Positions 56,734 to 64,000 of a DNA stretch of 64,000 nt are shown one piece after another. The notes beneath the pieces are model-generated. The model was not told the origin of the DNA. It saw only the letters and a list, made by a program, of their open reading frames with translations, and did no database searches. The stretch lies in the NCBI RefSeq assembly GCF_003762835.1, contig NZ_RJWA01000001.1:1054001-1118000 (forward strand), written 5' to 3'. Within the stretch, counting starts at the first letter, position 1. Each line of letters starts with the position of its first letter. A program made the translations under genes and the position numbers. This DNA is from Micromonospora sp. HM5-17. Lineage in GTDB: Bacteria; Actinomycetota; Actinomycetes; Mycobacteriales; Micromonosporaceae.

Positions 56734-58203
56734 ATGAGGCCGGTCTGGCGGGTGGCGGACGTCCGCGCGGCGGAGCAGGCCCTGATGGCGACCCTGCCGC
56801 CGGGAACGTTGATGCGGCGGGCCGCCGCTGGACTGGCCGGACACTGTGCACGGTTGCTCGCCGGGCGGGGCGGGGTGTACGGCGCCCGGGTGCTGTTGCT
56901 GGTCGGGTCTGGCGACAACGGCGGCGACGCCCTCTACGCCGGGGCCCGGCTCGCCGGCCGGGGGGCCGCCGTCGCGGCCCTGCTCCTCACTCCCGAGCGG
57001 GCCCACCGGGGCGGGCTGGCCGCGTTCCGGGCTGCCGGCGGGCGGGTGGTGACGGAGCTGCCGTCCGGGGCCGACCTGGTTCTGGACGGGATCGTCGGGA
57101 TCGGCGGCACCGGCGGGTTGCGCGAGCCCGCCGCTCGGCTGGTGGCCGGGCTGCCCGGGCTGCCTGGCCGGGACGGGAGGCGGGCCACGGTGGTGGCCGT
57201 CGACGTACCGAGCGGGGTCGCGGTGGACACCGGTGACGTACCCCGGGGGGACGGGTTGCCGACCGCGGTCACCGCGGATGTCACGGTGACCTTCGGCTGC
57301 CTCAAGCCGGCCCTGGTCGTCGGGCCGGCCGCCGCCCGCGCCGGCCGGGTCGAGCTGGTCGACATCGGCCTCGGCCCGTGGCTGCGCGCCGCTGCGGCGC
57401 TGCGGGTCACCGAGTGGTCCGACGTGGTCGACTGGTGGCCCCGGTTCGGGCCGGAGGCCGAGAAGTACAGCCGGGGCGTGGTGGGGCTGGCGACCGGCTC
57501 ACGGACGTACCCGGGGGCGGCGGTGCTCTCGGTCGGCGGCGCGCTCGCCGGGCCGACCGGCATGATCCGGTACGCGGGCGGCGCCCGGGCCGAGGTGCTG
57601 CGCCGGTACCCGTCGGTGGTGGCCACCGACCGGGTCGCCGACGCCGGCCGGGTGCAGGCCTGGGTCTGCGGCTCCGGGCTCGGCACCGACGAGGCCGCGG
57701 CCGCCGAGCTGCGTTCGGTGCTCGCCGCCCCGGTGCCGGTGGTGCTGGACGCGGACGCGCTGACGCTGCTGGTCGACGGATCAATGGCGGAGTGGCTGCG
57801 GCAGCGGAAGGCGCCGACCGTGGTGACCCCGCACGACCGGGAGTACGCCCGGCTGGCCGGCGAGGCGCCGGGCGCGGACCGCGTGGAGGCGGCGCTGCGG
57901 ATGGCGAGCTGGATGAACGCGGTCGTGCTGCTCAAGGGGGATCGGACGGTGGTCGCCACCCCGGACGGGCGGGCGGCGGTCAACCCGACCGGCACTCCGG
58001 CGCTGGCCACCGGCGGGACCGGGGACGTGCTGGCCGGGCTGCTCGGTTCGCTGCTGGCCGCCGGGCTTGCGGCCGACCGGGCGGCGCTGGCGGCGGCGTA
58101 CCTGCACGGCCTGGCCGGCCGGGAGGCGGCCCGGCATGGTCCGGTGAGCGCGTCCGACGTGGTGGACGCGCTGCGGCCGGTCGTCGCCGAGCTGCTCCGA
58201 TAA
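56734..58203 (+). CDS. nnr: Bifunctional NAD(P)H-hydrate epimerase/dehydratase
   Basis: A 489-residue repair enzyme for hydrated NAD(P)H. The N-terminal YjeF/epimerase domain has LLVGSGDNGGDALYAGARLAGRG and VDVPSGVAVDTGDV. The C-terminal ribokinase-like dehydratase domain has KYSRGVVGLATGS, VVLDADALTLL, VVTPHDREYARL and the GGTGDVLAGLLGSLLA signature. The ATG 56734 opens directly at the domain. Confidence 0.95.
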   Translation: MRPVWRVADVRAAEQALMATLPPGTLMRRAAAGLAGHCARLLAGRGGVYGARVLLLVGSGDNGGDALYAGARLAGRGAAVAALLLTPERAHRGGLAAFRAAGGRVVTELPSGADLVLDGIVGIGGTGGLREPAARLVAGLPGLPGRDGRRATVVAVDVPSGVAVDTGDVPRGDGLPTAVTADVTVTFGCLKPALVVGPAAARAGRVELVDIGLGPWLRAAAALRVTEWSDVVDWWPRFGPEAEKYSRGVVGLATGSRTYPGAAVLSVGGALAGPTGMIRYAGGARAEVLRRYPSVVATDRVADAGRVQAWVCGSGLGTDEAAAAELRSVLAAPVPVVLDADALTLLVDGSMAEWLRQRKAPTVVTPHDREYARLAGEAPGADRVEAALRMASWMNAVVLLKGDRTVVATPDGRAAVNPTGTPALATGGTGDVLAGLLGSLLAAGLAADRAALAAAYLHGLAGREAARHGPVSASDVVDALRPVVAELLR

Positions 58204-58237
58204 TCCCCACCGTCGGCGACGTCGATCTACCGGGCAG

Positions 58238-58243
58238 TACGCT
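58238..58243 (+). promoter_or_regulatory. -10 hexamer TACGCT, leaderless type
   Basis: TACGCT lies 6 nt before the alr ATG at 58250. Confidence 0.5.
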
Positions 58244-58249
58244 GAGCGC

Positions 58250-59368
58250 ATGTGGCAGGCCGAGGTACGCGTCGACCTCGACGCGATCCGCGACAACGTC
58301 GCCCGGCTGAGGTCCGGGACGAACGCCGAGCTGATGGCCGTGGTCAAGGCCGACGGGTACGGCCACGGCATGGTCCCGGCGGCCCGGGCCGCGCTCGACG
58401 CCGGGGCGGCGTGGCTCGGTGTCTGCACGCTCGACGAGGCGCTGACCCTGCGCCGGGCGGGGATCACCGCCCCGGTGCTGGCCTGGCTCCTCTCTCCCGG
58501 GCTGCCGCTGCACGAGGGGGTCGTGGCCGGGGTGGATCTGGCCGGGGCGAGCGTGGCGCAGCTCGCCGAGCTGGCCGCCGCCGGGGAGCGGGCCGGGCGC
58601 CCGACCCGGGTGCATCTGAAGATCGACACTGGCCTCTCCCGAGGCGGCGCGACCCCGGACGACTGGCCCGACCTGCTCGACGCTGCCGCGAAGGCCCAGG
58701 CCGACGGGGTGATCGAGGTGGTCGGGGTGTGGAGCCACCTGGCGTACGCCGACGCCCCCGGCCACCCGACGATCGACCGACAGGTGGCGGTCTTTCAGGA
58801 AGGGCTGGCGATGGCGGAGCGGGCCGGCCTGCGGCCCCGCTACCGGCACCTGGCCAACTCGGCGGCCACGCTGACCCGCCCCGACACCCACTTCGACCTG
58901 GTCCGGCCGGGTATCGCCCTCTACGGGCTCTCGCCGGTGCCGGGGGAGCGGTTCGGGCTGCGGCCGGCGATGACCGCCCGCGCCCGGGTGATGCTGACCA
59001 AACGGGTGCCGGCCGGTGCCGGTGTCTCGTACGGACACACCTACGTCACCGACCGGGAGACGACCCTGGCCGTCGTGCCGCTGGGCTACGCCGACGGGGT
59101 GCCCCGGCACGCCTCGAACGTCGGCCCGGTCCAGCTCGGCGGGCGGGTGCGCCGGATCGCCGGCCGGGTCTGCATGGACCAGATCGTGCTGGACTGCGGC
59201 GACGACCCGGTCGCCCCGGGCGACGTGGCGACGTTCTTCGGCAGCGGGGCGGACGGCGAGCCGACCGCCGACGACTGGGCCGAGGCGGTCGGCACCATCA
59301 ACTACGAGATCGTCACCCGGTTCGGCGGGGTCCGGGTCACCCGCAGCTACGACGGGTGGTCCGGGTGA
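58250..59368 (+). CDS. alr: Alanine racemase
   Basis: A PLP-dependent enzyme that supplies D-alanine for the cell wall; 372 residues. The PLP lysine is in AVVKADGYGHG near residue 36, the second catalytic Tyr in VSYGHTYVTDRE, and the substrate-contact segment RIAGRVCMDQIVLD follows. It heads a downstream series with the hydrolase and tsaE. Confidence 0.97.
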   Translation: MWQAEVRVDLDAIRDNVARLRSGTNAELMAVVKADGYGHGMVPAARAALDAGAAWLGVCTLDEALTLRRAGITAPVLAWLLSPGLPLHEGVVAGVDLAGASVAQLAELAAAGERAGRPTRVHLKIDTGLSRGGATPDDWPDLLDAAAKAQADGVIEVVGVWSHLAYADAPGHPTIDRQVAVFQEGLAMAERAGLRPRYRHLANSAATLTRPDTHFDLVRPGIALYGLSPVPGERFGLRPAMTARARVMLTKRVPAGAGVSYGHTYVTDRETTLAVVPLGYADGVPRHASNVGPVQLGGRVRRIAGRVCMDQIVLDCGDDPVAPGDVATFFGSGADGEPTADDWAEAVGTINYEIVTRFGGVRVTRSYDGWSG

Positions 59369-59423
59369 GCGCGAGCGGGCCGGGCCCGCGGGCGTCGTGG
59401 GTACGACCGGACGGCGGGCCCCG

Positions 59424-60587
59424 GTGAGCGCTCGACGGACGGCGACCGGGCTCATCCCGGCGCAGCGCCAGCCCGCGCGTCGCTTCGTGGGACGTTCCGG
59501 GCTGCTCCGGGTCGCCGGCATCATCGGCGCGGCGGCCGGGGTGGCGGCGGCCGGAATCGCCGCCGGAGTCGCCGCCGAGCGGGCCGTGGTCCGGCGCTCC
59601 CGGGCCACCCCCGACGACCCGTACGCGGACGAGCCCTTCGGCGCGCTGCCGTACGACGAGTCGTGCACGATCACGACCGCGGACGGCACGGACATCCACG
59701 TCGAGCTGGTCGGCCCACCCCCCGGACCGGATCGGCCGACCCTGGTCTTCGTGCACGGCTTCTGCCTCGACATGGGGACCTTCCACTTCCAGCGGCGGGT
59801 CCTCACCGAGCGGGGCGAGGACCGGATGGTCTTCTACGACCAGCCCGGACACGGCCGCTCCGGCCGGCTGAGGTCGGGGGAGTACCAGCTCGCGGCCCTC
59901 GGCGAGACGCTGCGCGCGGTGATCGACCGGACCGTGCCGACCGGCCCGCTGGTGCTGATCGGACACTCCATGGGCGGTATGACGATCATGGCGTTCGCCG
60001 AGCGGTACCCGGAGATGTTCGGCGACCGGGTGGTCGGCACGGTGTTGATGGCGACCTCGGGCGGGCTGGTCGCGGAGACGAGGTTCGGCCTGCCGGCGAT
60101 CATCGCCCGGGCCGGTGCCCCACTGTTGCCGGTGGTCGACAACGCCACCCGGCTGACCGGCAGCGTGCTCGACCGGGCCCGGCGGGCGTCGGCCAACCTC
60201 GCCTGGCTCCTCACCCGCCGGTACGGCTTCGGCAGCCCGTCACCGAGCCCGGCGCTGGTCTCCTACGTGGAGCGGATGAACGCCCGGACCTCCACCGAGA
60301 CGGTGGCCCGCTACCTGCGTACCCTCTATTCGCACGCCCGCTACCCGGCCCTGGCCGCGCTCCGGAACGCCCCCACGCTGGTCATCGTCGGTGAGCGGGA
60401 CATGATCACACCGGTCACCCACTCCGAGGAGATCCTCCGCTGGCTTCCCGACGCCGAGTACGTCAAGGTGCCCGACAGTGGGCACGTGGTGATGCTGGAG
60501 CACGCCGACGAGGTCAACACGGCGTTGCTGGACTTCCTCGACCGGTTGCCGGGACGCGCGACGAAGGCGGTCGGTTCGGATGACTGA
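59424..60587 (+). CDS. Alpha/beta hydrolase with N-terminal hydrophobic segment
   Basis: A 387-residue α/β hydrolase. A hydrophobic Ala/Gly-rich segment near residues 30-55 (VAGIIGAAAGVAAAGIAAGVAA) may anchor it in the membrane. The core has the oxyanion HGFCLDMGTFHFQ, the nucleophile elbow IGHSMGGMT, the acid in VGERDMITP, and the His in PDSGHVVMLEH. GTG 59424 is chosen; GTG 59397 is also in frame. The substrate is unknown. Located between alr and tsaE, as in many actinobacteria, and overlaps tsaE by 8 bases. Confidence 0.88.
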   Translation: MSARRTATGLIPAQRQPARRFVGRSGLLRVAGIIGAAAGVAAAGIAAGVAAERAVVRRSRATPDDPYADEPFGALPYDESCTITTADGTDIHVELVGPPPGPDRPTLVFVHGFCLDMGTFHFQRRVLTERGEDRMVFYDQPGHGRSGRLRSGEYQLAALGETLRAVIDRTVPTGPLVLIGHSMGGMTIMAFAERYPEMFGDRVVGTVLMATSGGLVAETRFGLPAIIARAGAPLLPVVDNATRLTGSVLDRARRASANLAWLLTRRYGFGSPSPSPALVSYVERMNARTSTETVARYLRTLYSHARYPALAALRNAPTLVIVGERDMITPVTHSEEILRWLPDAEYVKVPDSGHVVMLEHADEVNTALLDFLDRLPGRATKAVGSDD

Positions 60588-61080
60588 CGCCCTGCGCGAC
60601 GCGGCGCTGGTCCGCGACCTGCCCACCGTGGCGGACACCCGGGCGTTCGGGCGTCTCCTCGCCAACCTGCTCCGCCCCGGCGACCTGCTGGTGCTGACCG
60701 GGCCGCTGGGGGCCGGGAAGACCGTGCTGGTGCAGGGAATCGCCGCCGGGTTGGCGGTTGTCGGCGACGTGACGTCGCCGACGTTCGTGATCGCCCGGGT
60801 GCACCGGCCGGACCGCGCCCGGGGCGGCCGGGTCACGCTGGTGCACGCCGACGCGTACCGGCTCGGGGACGCGGCGGATCCGCGGGCCGAGATCGACGAC
60901 CTCGACCTGGACGCCTCGGTGGAGGAGTCGGTCACCGTGGTCGAGTGGGGTGAGGGGATGGTCGAGCAGTTGGCCGACGCGCATCTGCGGATCCGGCTCG
61001 ACCGGCGCGACGACGACACCCGACGGGTCACGCTGACCCCGGTCGGCGGTGACTGGGCCGAGCGGCTCGCCGGGCTCTGA
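60580..61080 (+). CDS. tsaE: tRNA threonylcarbamoyladenosine biosynthesis ATPase
   Basis: TsaE is the P-loop ATPase of the bacterial t6A machinery (with TsaB, TsaD and TsaC). The 166-residue protein has Walker A TGPLGAGKTVLVQGIAAGL, GDVTSPTFVI, and VHADAYRLGD, with VVEWGEGM downstream. tsaB and tsaD follow in the same direction. Confidence 0.95.
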   Translation: MTDALRDAALVRDLPTVADTRAFGRLLANLLRPGDLLVLTGPLGAGKTVLVQGIAAGLAVVGDVTSPTFVIARVHRPDRARGGRVTLVHADAYRLGDAADPRAEIDDLDLDASVEESVTVVEWGEGMVEQLADAHLRIRLDRRDDDTRRVTLTPVGGDWAERLAGL

Positions 61081-61165
61081 GGGCAGGGCCCGCACGGGGG
61101 AATCCGGGGTGTCGTACCGGACTTCTAGAGTGCGGGGGACGATCGCGGATTCCGAGAGGCTACCC

Positions 61166-61852
61166 ATGACGTTGGATCTTCCCGCCCTGCTGCCCCCGGC
61201 CTGGCGTACGGCGCTGGAGCCGTATCTCGACCCCGCCGCCACCGCCGCGCTGGGCGAGTTCGTCGCCCGGGAGTACGAGACCCAGACCGTATTCCCGCCC
61301 CTGGAGGACCTCTTCGCCGCGTACCGGCTCTGCGGGCCGGAGCAGACCCGGGTGCTGATCCTTGGCTAGGACCCGTACCACAAGCCTGGCCAGGCACACG
61401 GCCTCAGCTTCAGCGTCCGCGACGGCGTTCCGGTCCCGCCGTCGCTGCGCAACGTCTTCAAGGAACTCGCCGACGACCTGGGAGTGCCGGTCTCCCGCAG
61501 CGGCAACCTCACCCCCTGGGCCCGCCAGGGAGTCCTGCTGCTCAACGCGGTGCTGACGGTGCGGCAGGCCAGCCCGGGCTCGCACGCCAACAAGGGCTGG
61601 GAGGACTTCACCGACGCCACGATCCGGGCCCTCGACGCCCGCGCGGAACGGGTGGTCTTCCTGCTCTGGGGCGGGTACGCCCGGAAGAAGGCGGCGCTGG
61701 TCACCAACCCGGTGCACGTGGTGCTGGAGGCGGGGCACCCGAGCCCGATGAACCCGCGGGGCTTCCTCGGCAGCCGCCCGTTCAGCGCCGCCAACAAGGC
61801 CCTGGCCGACGCCGGTCTCCCCACCATCGACTGGGACCTGACGGCCGGCTGA
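61166..61852 (+). pseudogene. ung: Uracil-DNA glycosylase interrupted by an in-frame TAG in the active-site motif
   Basis: The frame from ATG 61166 (GAGAGG 6 nt upstream) encodes a family 1 uracil-DNA glycosylase of 228 codons. A TAG at 61367-61369 is codon 68, exactly where the Gln of the catalytic GQDPYH motif is expected: the flanks read RVLILG and DPYHKPGQAHGLSFSV. Everything downstream stays in frame and keeps NLTPWARQGVLLLN, FLLWGGYARKKAAL, and AGHPSPMNPRGFLGSRPFSAAN. CAG to TAG is one C-to-T change. As read, only a 67-residue fragment without the active site is made. The options are a recent null mutation, a sequencing error, or readthrough; TAG is used as a normal stop by many genes here. 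Confidence 0.9.
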
Positions 61853-61907
61853 CGTCGGTGCCGGCCGTGCCGGGGCGGGTCCCGCGAGCCGGTCCGGGCC
61901 GCCCGGT

Positions 61908-61913
61908 TAGGGT
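61908..61913 (+). promoter_or_regulatory. -10 hexamer TAGGGT, leaderless type
   Basis: TAGGGT lies 6 nt before the tsaB GTG at 61920. Confidence 0.5.
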
Positions 61914-61919
61914 GCCTGT

Positions 61920-62621
61920 GTGCTCGTACTCGTGCTCGACTCGTCGACTCCGGCGGTGACCGCCGCACTGGCGGAGATCACCGCCGACGCTGTCGTCCCG
62001 CGTGTCGAGCGGAGCAGGGTCGACGCCCGCGCCCACGGCGAACTCCTCGCCCCGCAGGTGGCCGAGGTGCTCGCCGAGGTCGGGATCCGCCCGGCCGCGC
62101 TGGCCGCCGTCGTCGCCGGGGTCGGCCCCGGTCCGTTCACCGGGCTCCGGGTCGGCCTCGTCACCGCCGCCAGCATGGGCCAGGTGCTCGGCATCCCGAC
62201 GTACGCCGTCGGCTCGCTCGACGCCCTCGGCCACGCCGCCACCCGTCCGGGCCCGGACGCCGCGCCCGAGGCCGGCCCGGTGCTGGTCGCGACCGATGCC
62301 CGGCGGCGCGAGGTCTACTGGGCGGTCTACGACCCGGCCGGTGGGCGGCTGGTCGGGCCGGCGGTCGACGTCCCCGCCGTGGTCGCGGAGCGGGCCCGCG
62401 AGCAGGGCGTCCGGGTCGCGGTCGGCGAGGGCGCCCGACGATACGCCGACGTCCTCGGCCTGCCGCTCCGGGGCGGGCTGGACCACCCCCCGGCGTACGC
62501 CCTGGCGGAGCTGGCGGCCGAGCGGATCCGGGCGGGGGCGCCGGGTGACCGGCTGACCCCGCTCTACCTGCGCCGTCCGGACGCCGTGGCGGCGACCGGA
62601 CGCAAGCCGGTGCTGCGGTAG
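61920..62621 (+). CDS. tsaB: tRNA threonylcarbamoyladenosine biosynthesis protein TsaB
   Basis: TsaB is the inactive ASKHA-fold partner of TsaD in t6A synthesis. The 233-residue protein begins MLVLVLDSSTPAVTAALAEI and has VAGVGPGPFTGLRVGLVTAASMGQVLG and VLVATDARRREVYWAVYD. The start is a leaderless GTG. It is followed by rimI and tsaD, the usual cluster. Confidence 0.95.
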   Translation: MLVLVLDSSTPAVTAALAEITADAVVPRVERSRVDARAHGELLAPQVAEVLAEVGIRPAALAAVVAGVGPGPFTGLRVGLVTAASMGQVLGIPTYAVGSLDALGHAATRPGPDAAPEAGPVLVATDARRREVYWAVYDPAGGRLVGPAVDVPAVVAERAREQGVRVAVGEGARRYADVLGLPLRGGLDHPPAYALAELAAERIRAGAPGDRLTPLYLRRPDAVAATGRKPVLR

Positions 62622-62629
62622 GGGCGCCG

Positions 62630-63088
62630 GTGGCCAGGTTGAGCCGGTTCCGGTGGTGGCACATCGCCGACGCGCTGCCGATCGAGAACGACCTGTTCGG
62701 CGCCGAGCGGTGGTCGGCGGCGATGTTCTGGAACGAGTTGGCCAACGGGCACTACTACGTGGCGGCGCTGGACGACTCGGACGCGCTGGTCGGCTACGCC
62801 GGCCTCGCGGTCGCCCCGCCGGACGAGGCGTGGGTGCAGAACGTCGCGGTACGCCGGGACCTGCAGCGCGGCGGCATCGGCCGGATGATGCTGACCGAGC
62901 TGATGGCCGAGGCGACCCGCCGGGGCGTACGCCGCGTGCTGCTGGAGGTGGCGGTCGACAACGCGCCGGCACAGCGGCTCTACGCGACCTACGGCTTCGA
63001 GCCGGTCGTGGTGCGTAAGGGCTACTACCAACCGAGCAACACCGACGCGCTGGTGATGCAGGCCGAACTGGGGCAGGCGAATGGCTGA
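62630..63088 (+). CDS. rimI: Ribosomal protein S18-alanine N-acetyltransferase
   Basis: A 152-residue GNAT acetyltransferase. The acetyl-CoA motif [19 protein letters not shown] and [20 protein letters not shown] are typical of RimI, as is its place between tsaB and tsaD. The GTG start follows the tsaB stop by 8 bases. It overlaps tsaD by 8 bases. Confidence 0.92.
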   Translation: MARLSRFRWWHIADALPIENDLFGAERWSAAMFWNELANGHYYVAALDDSDALVGYAGLAVAPPDEAWVQNVAVRRDLQRGGIGRMMLTELMAEATRRGVRRVLLEVAVDNAPAQRLYATYGFEPVVVRKGYYQPSNTDALVMQAELGQANG

Positions 63089-64000
63089 CGAACCGTTGGT
63101 CCTCGGGATCGAGACCTCCTGCGACGAGACCGGTGTCGGTGTCGTCCGTGGGCACACCCTCCTCGCGGACGCGCTCGCGTCCAGTGTGGCGGAACACGCC
63201 CGGTTCGGCGGCGTGGTGCCGGAGGTGGCCAGCCGGGCCCACCTGGAGGCGATCGTGCCGACGATGCAGCGGGCGCTCGACGAGGCCGGGGTGACCCTGG
63301 CCGACGTCGACGCCATCGCGGTGACCGCCGGCCCCGGGCTGGCCGGCGCGCTGCTGGTCGGGGTCGCCGCCGCCAAGGGCTACGCCCTCGCCGCCGAGAA
63401 GCCGGTGTACGGGGTCAACCACCTCGCCGCCCACGTCGCGGTCGACACCCTGGAGCACGGGCCGCTGCCCGAGCCGGCGATCGCGCTCCTGGTCTCCGGC
63501 GGGCACTCGTCGCTGCTGCTGGTCGACGACCTGGCGACGAGCGTGACCCCGCTCGGCGCCACCATCGACGACGCGGCCGGCGAAGCGTTCGACAAGGTGG
63601 CCCGGCTGCTCGGGTTGCCGTTCCCGGGCGGCCCGCCGATCGACCGGGAGGCCCGGGGCGGGTCACCGGACGCGATCGCCTTCCCCCGCGGTCTGACGGC
63701 GCCCCGCGACATGGCGGAGCACCGCTTCGACTTCTCGTTCTCGGGTCTGAAGACCGCGGTCGCCCGCTGGGTCGAGGCGCGGGAACGGGCCGGCGAGCCG
63801 GTGCCGGTCCCGGACGTGGCTGCGTCCTTCCAGGAGGCGGTCTGCGACGTGTTGACCAGCAAGGCGATCGACGCGTGCCGGACCCACGGGGTCGAGACGC
63901 TGGTGCTCGGCGGCGGGGTGGCGGCGAACTCCCGGCTGCGGGCCCTGGCCGAGGAACGGGCGGCGAGGGCCGGCATCCGGGTACGGACGCCCCGGCCGAA
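63081..64000 (+). CDS. tsaD: tRNA N6-adenosine threonylcarbamoyltransferase (3' end outside window)
   Basis: TsaD transfers the threonylcarbamoyl group to A37 of ANN-decoding tRNAs. The frame is open to the window end with 306 codons, about 85-90% of the usual length. [15 protein letters not shown], the metal-binding [23 protein letters not shown], and [26 protein letters not shown] are all conserved, and [13 protein letters not shown] is near the cut. Confidence 0.96.
   Translation, partial: MADEPLVLGIETSCDETGVGVVRGHTLLADALASSVAEHARFGGVVPEVASRAHLEAIVPTMQRALDEAGVTLADVDAIAVTAGPGLAGALLVGVAAAKGYALAAEKPVYGVNHLAAHVAVDTLEHGPLPEPAIALLVSGGHSSLLLVDDLATSVTPLGATIDDAAGEAFDKVARLLGLPFPGGPPIDREARGGSPDAIAFPRGLTAPRDMAEHRFDFSFSGLKTAVARWVEARERAGEPVPVPDVAASFQEAVCDVLTSKAIDACRTHGVETLVLGGGVAANSRLRALAEERAARAGIRVRTPRP

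Noticed and set aside
54116-56851. Minus-strand continuation of the MmpS-like gene through glmS
   Set aside because: The plus strand encodes GlmS; the real minus-strand gene starts at ATG 54115.

Overview
This window looks like a chromosomal core segment of a high-GC actinomycete, most probably a member of the Micromonosporaceae (Micromonospora or a close relative). The reasons are very GC-rich codon third positions, frequent GTG starts, the spc/alpha ribosomal operon order, a conservon, a GlnR-type nitrogen regulon and Pro-rich single-pass membrane proteins. This genus-level placement is inference; no 16S gene is present.

Layout. 1-10.7 kb is the end of the spc operon (rpsH, rplF, rplR, rpsE, rpmD, rplO), then secY, adk, map, a DUF1707 membrane protein, infA, rpmJ and the alpha operon (rpsM, rpsK, rpsD, rpoA, rplQ), followed by truA. 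11.6-24.1 kb holds a Pro-rich membrane protein, an RsmC-like methyltransferase, an ABC-F ATPase, an envelope-glycan-like group (flippase-like membrane protein, glycosyltransferases, methyltransferase, polytopic membrane protein) and an aldo/keto reductase. 24.2-30.5 kb is a TPP-riboswitch-controlled thiamine operon, thiE-thiO-thiS-thiG-(thiE/tenI-like)-thiD-thiC. 30.6-32.8 kb has an orphan ABC ATPase and a substrate-binding lipoprotein. 33.2-37.8 kb is a four-gene conservon (NIT-domain kinase, roadblock, DUF742, GTPase). 37.9-48.9 kb is the nitrate assimilation locus: a leftward operon nasA-nasB-like-nirB-nirD-(HemD-like regulator) and a rightward narK, with a methyltransferase and a PemK/MazF-type toxin-antitoxin pair between them. 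49.3-64 kb returns to core genes: rplM, rpsI, glmM, an aminotransferase, an MmpS-like membrane protein, glmS, acpS, nnrE/D, alr, a hydrolase, tsaE, ung, tsaB, rimI and tsaD (cut by the window end).

Points that stand out: (i) the uracil-DNA glycosylase gene has an in-frame TAG exactly where the catalytic-motif glutamine codon (GQDPYH) should be, with the rest of the reading frame intact; (ii) nasA and narK carry four-part GlnR-like boxes placed exactly 10 nt upstream of a -10-like hexamer that itself lies 6-8 nt before the ATG; (iii) about thirteen genes share this TANNNT plus 6-8 nt plus start arrangement, which predicts leaderless mRNAs, and in map the -10 begins with the adk stop codon; (iv) the 3' end of rplF is partly duplicated into the rplR leader, and an 18-bp tandem duplication spans the toxin stop codon; (v) an intergenic region near 22.8-23.0 kb contains paired direct and inverted repeats. 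No tRNA, rRNA, CRISPR array, insertion sequence or phage gene was seen. I found no clearly new multi-gene system.
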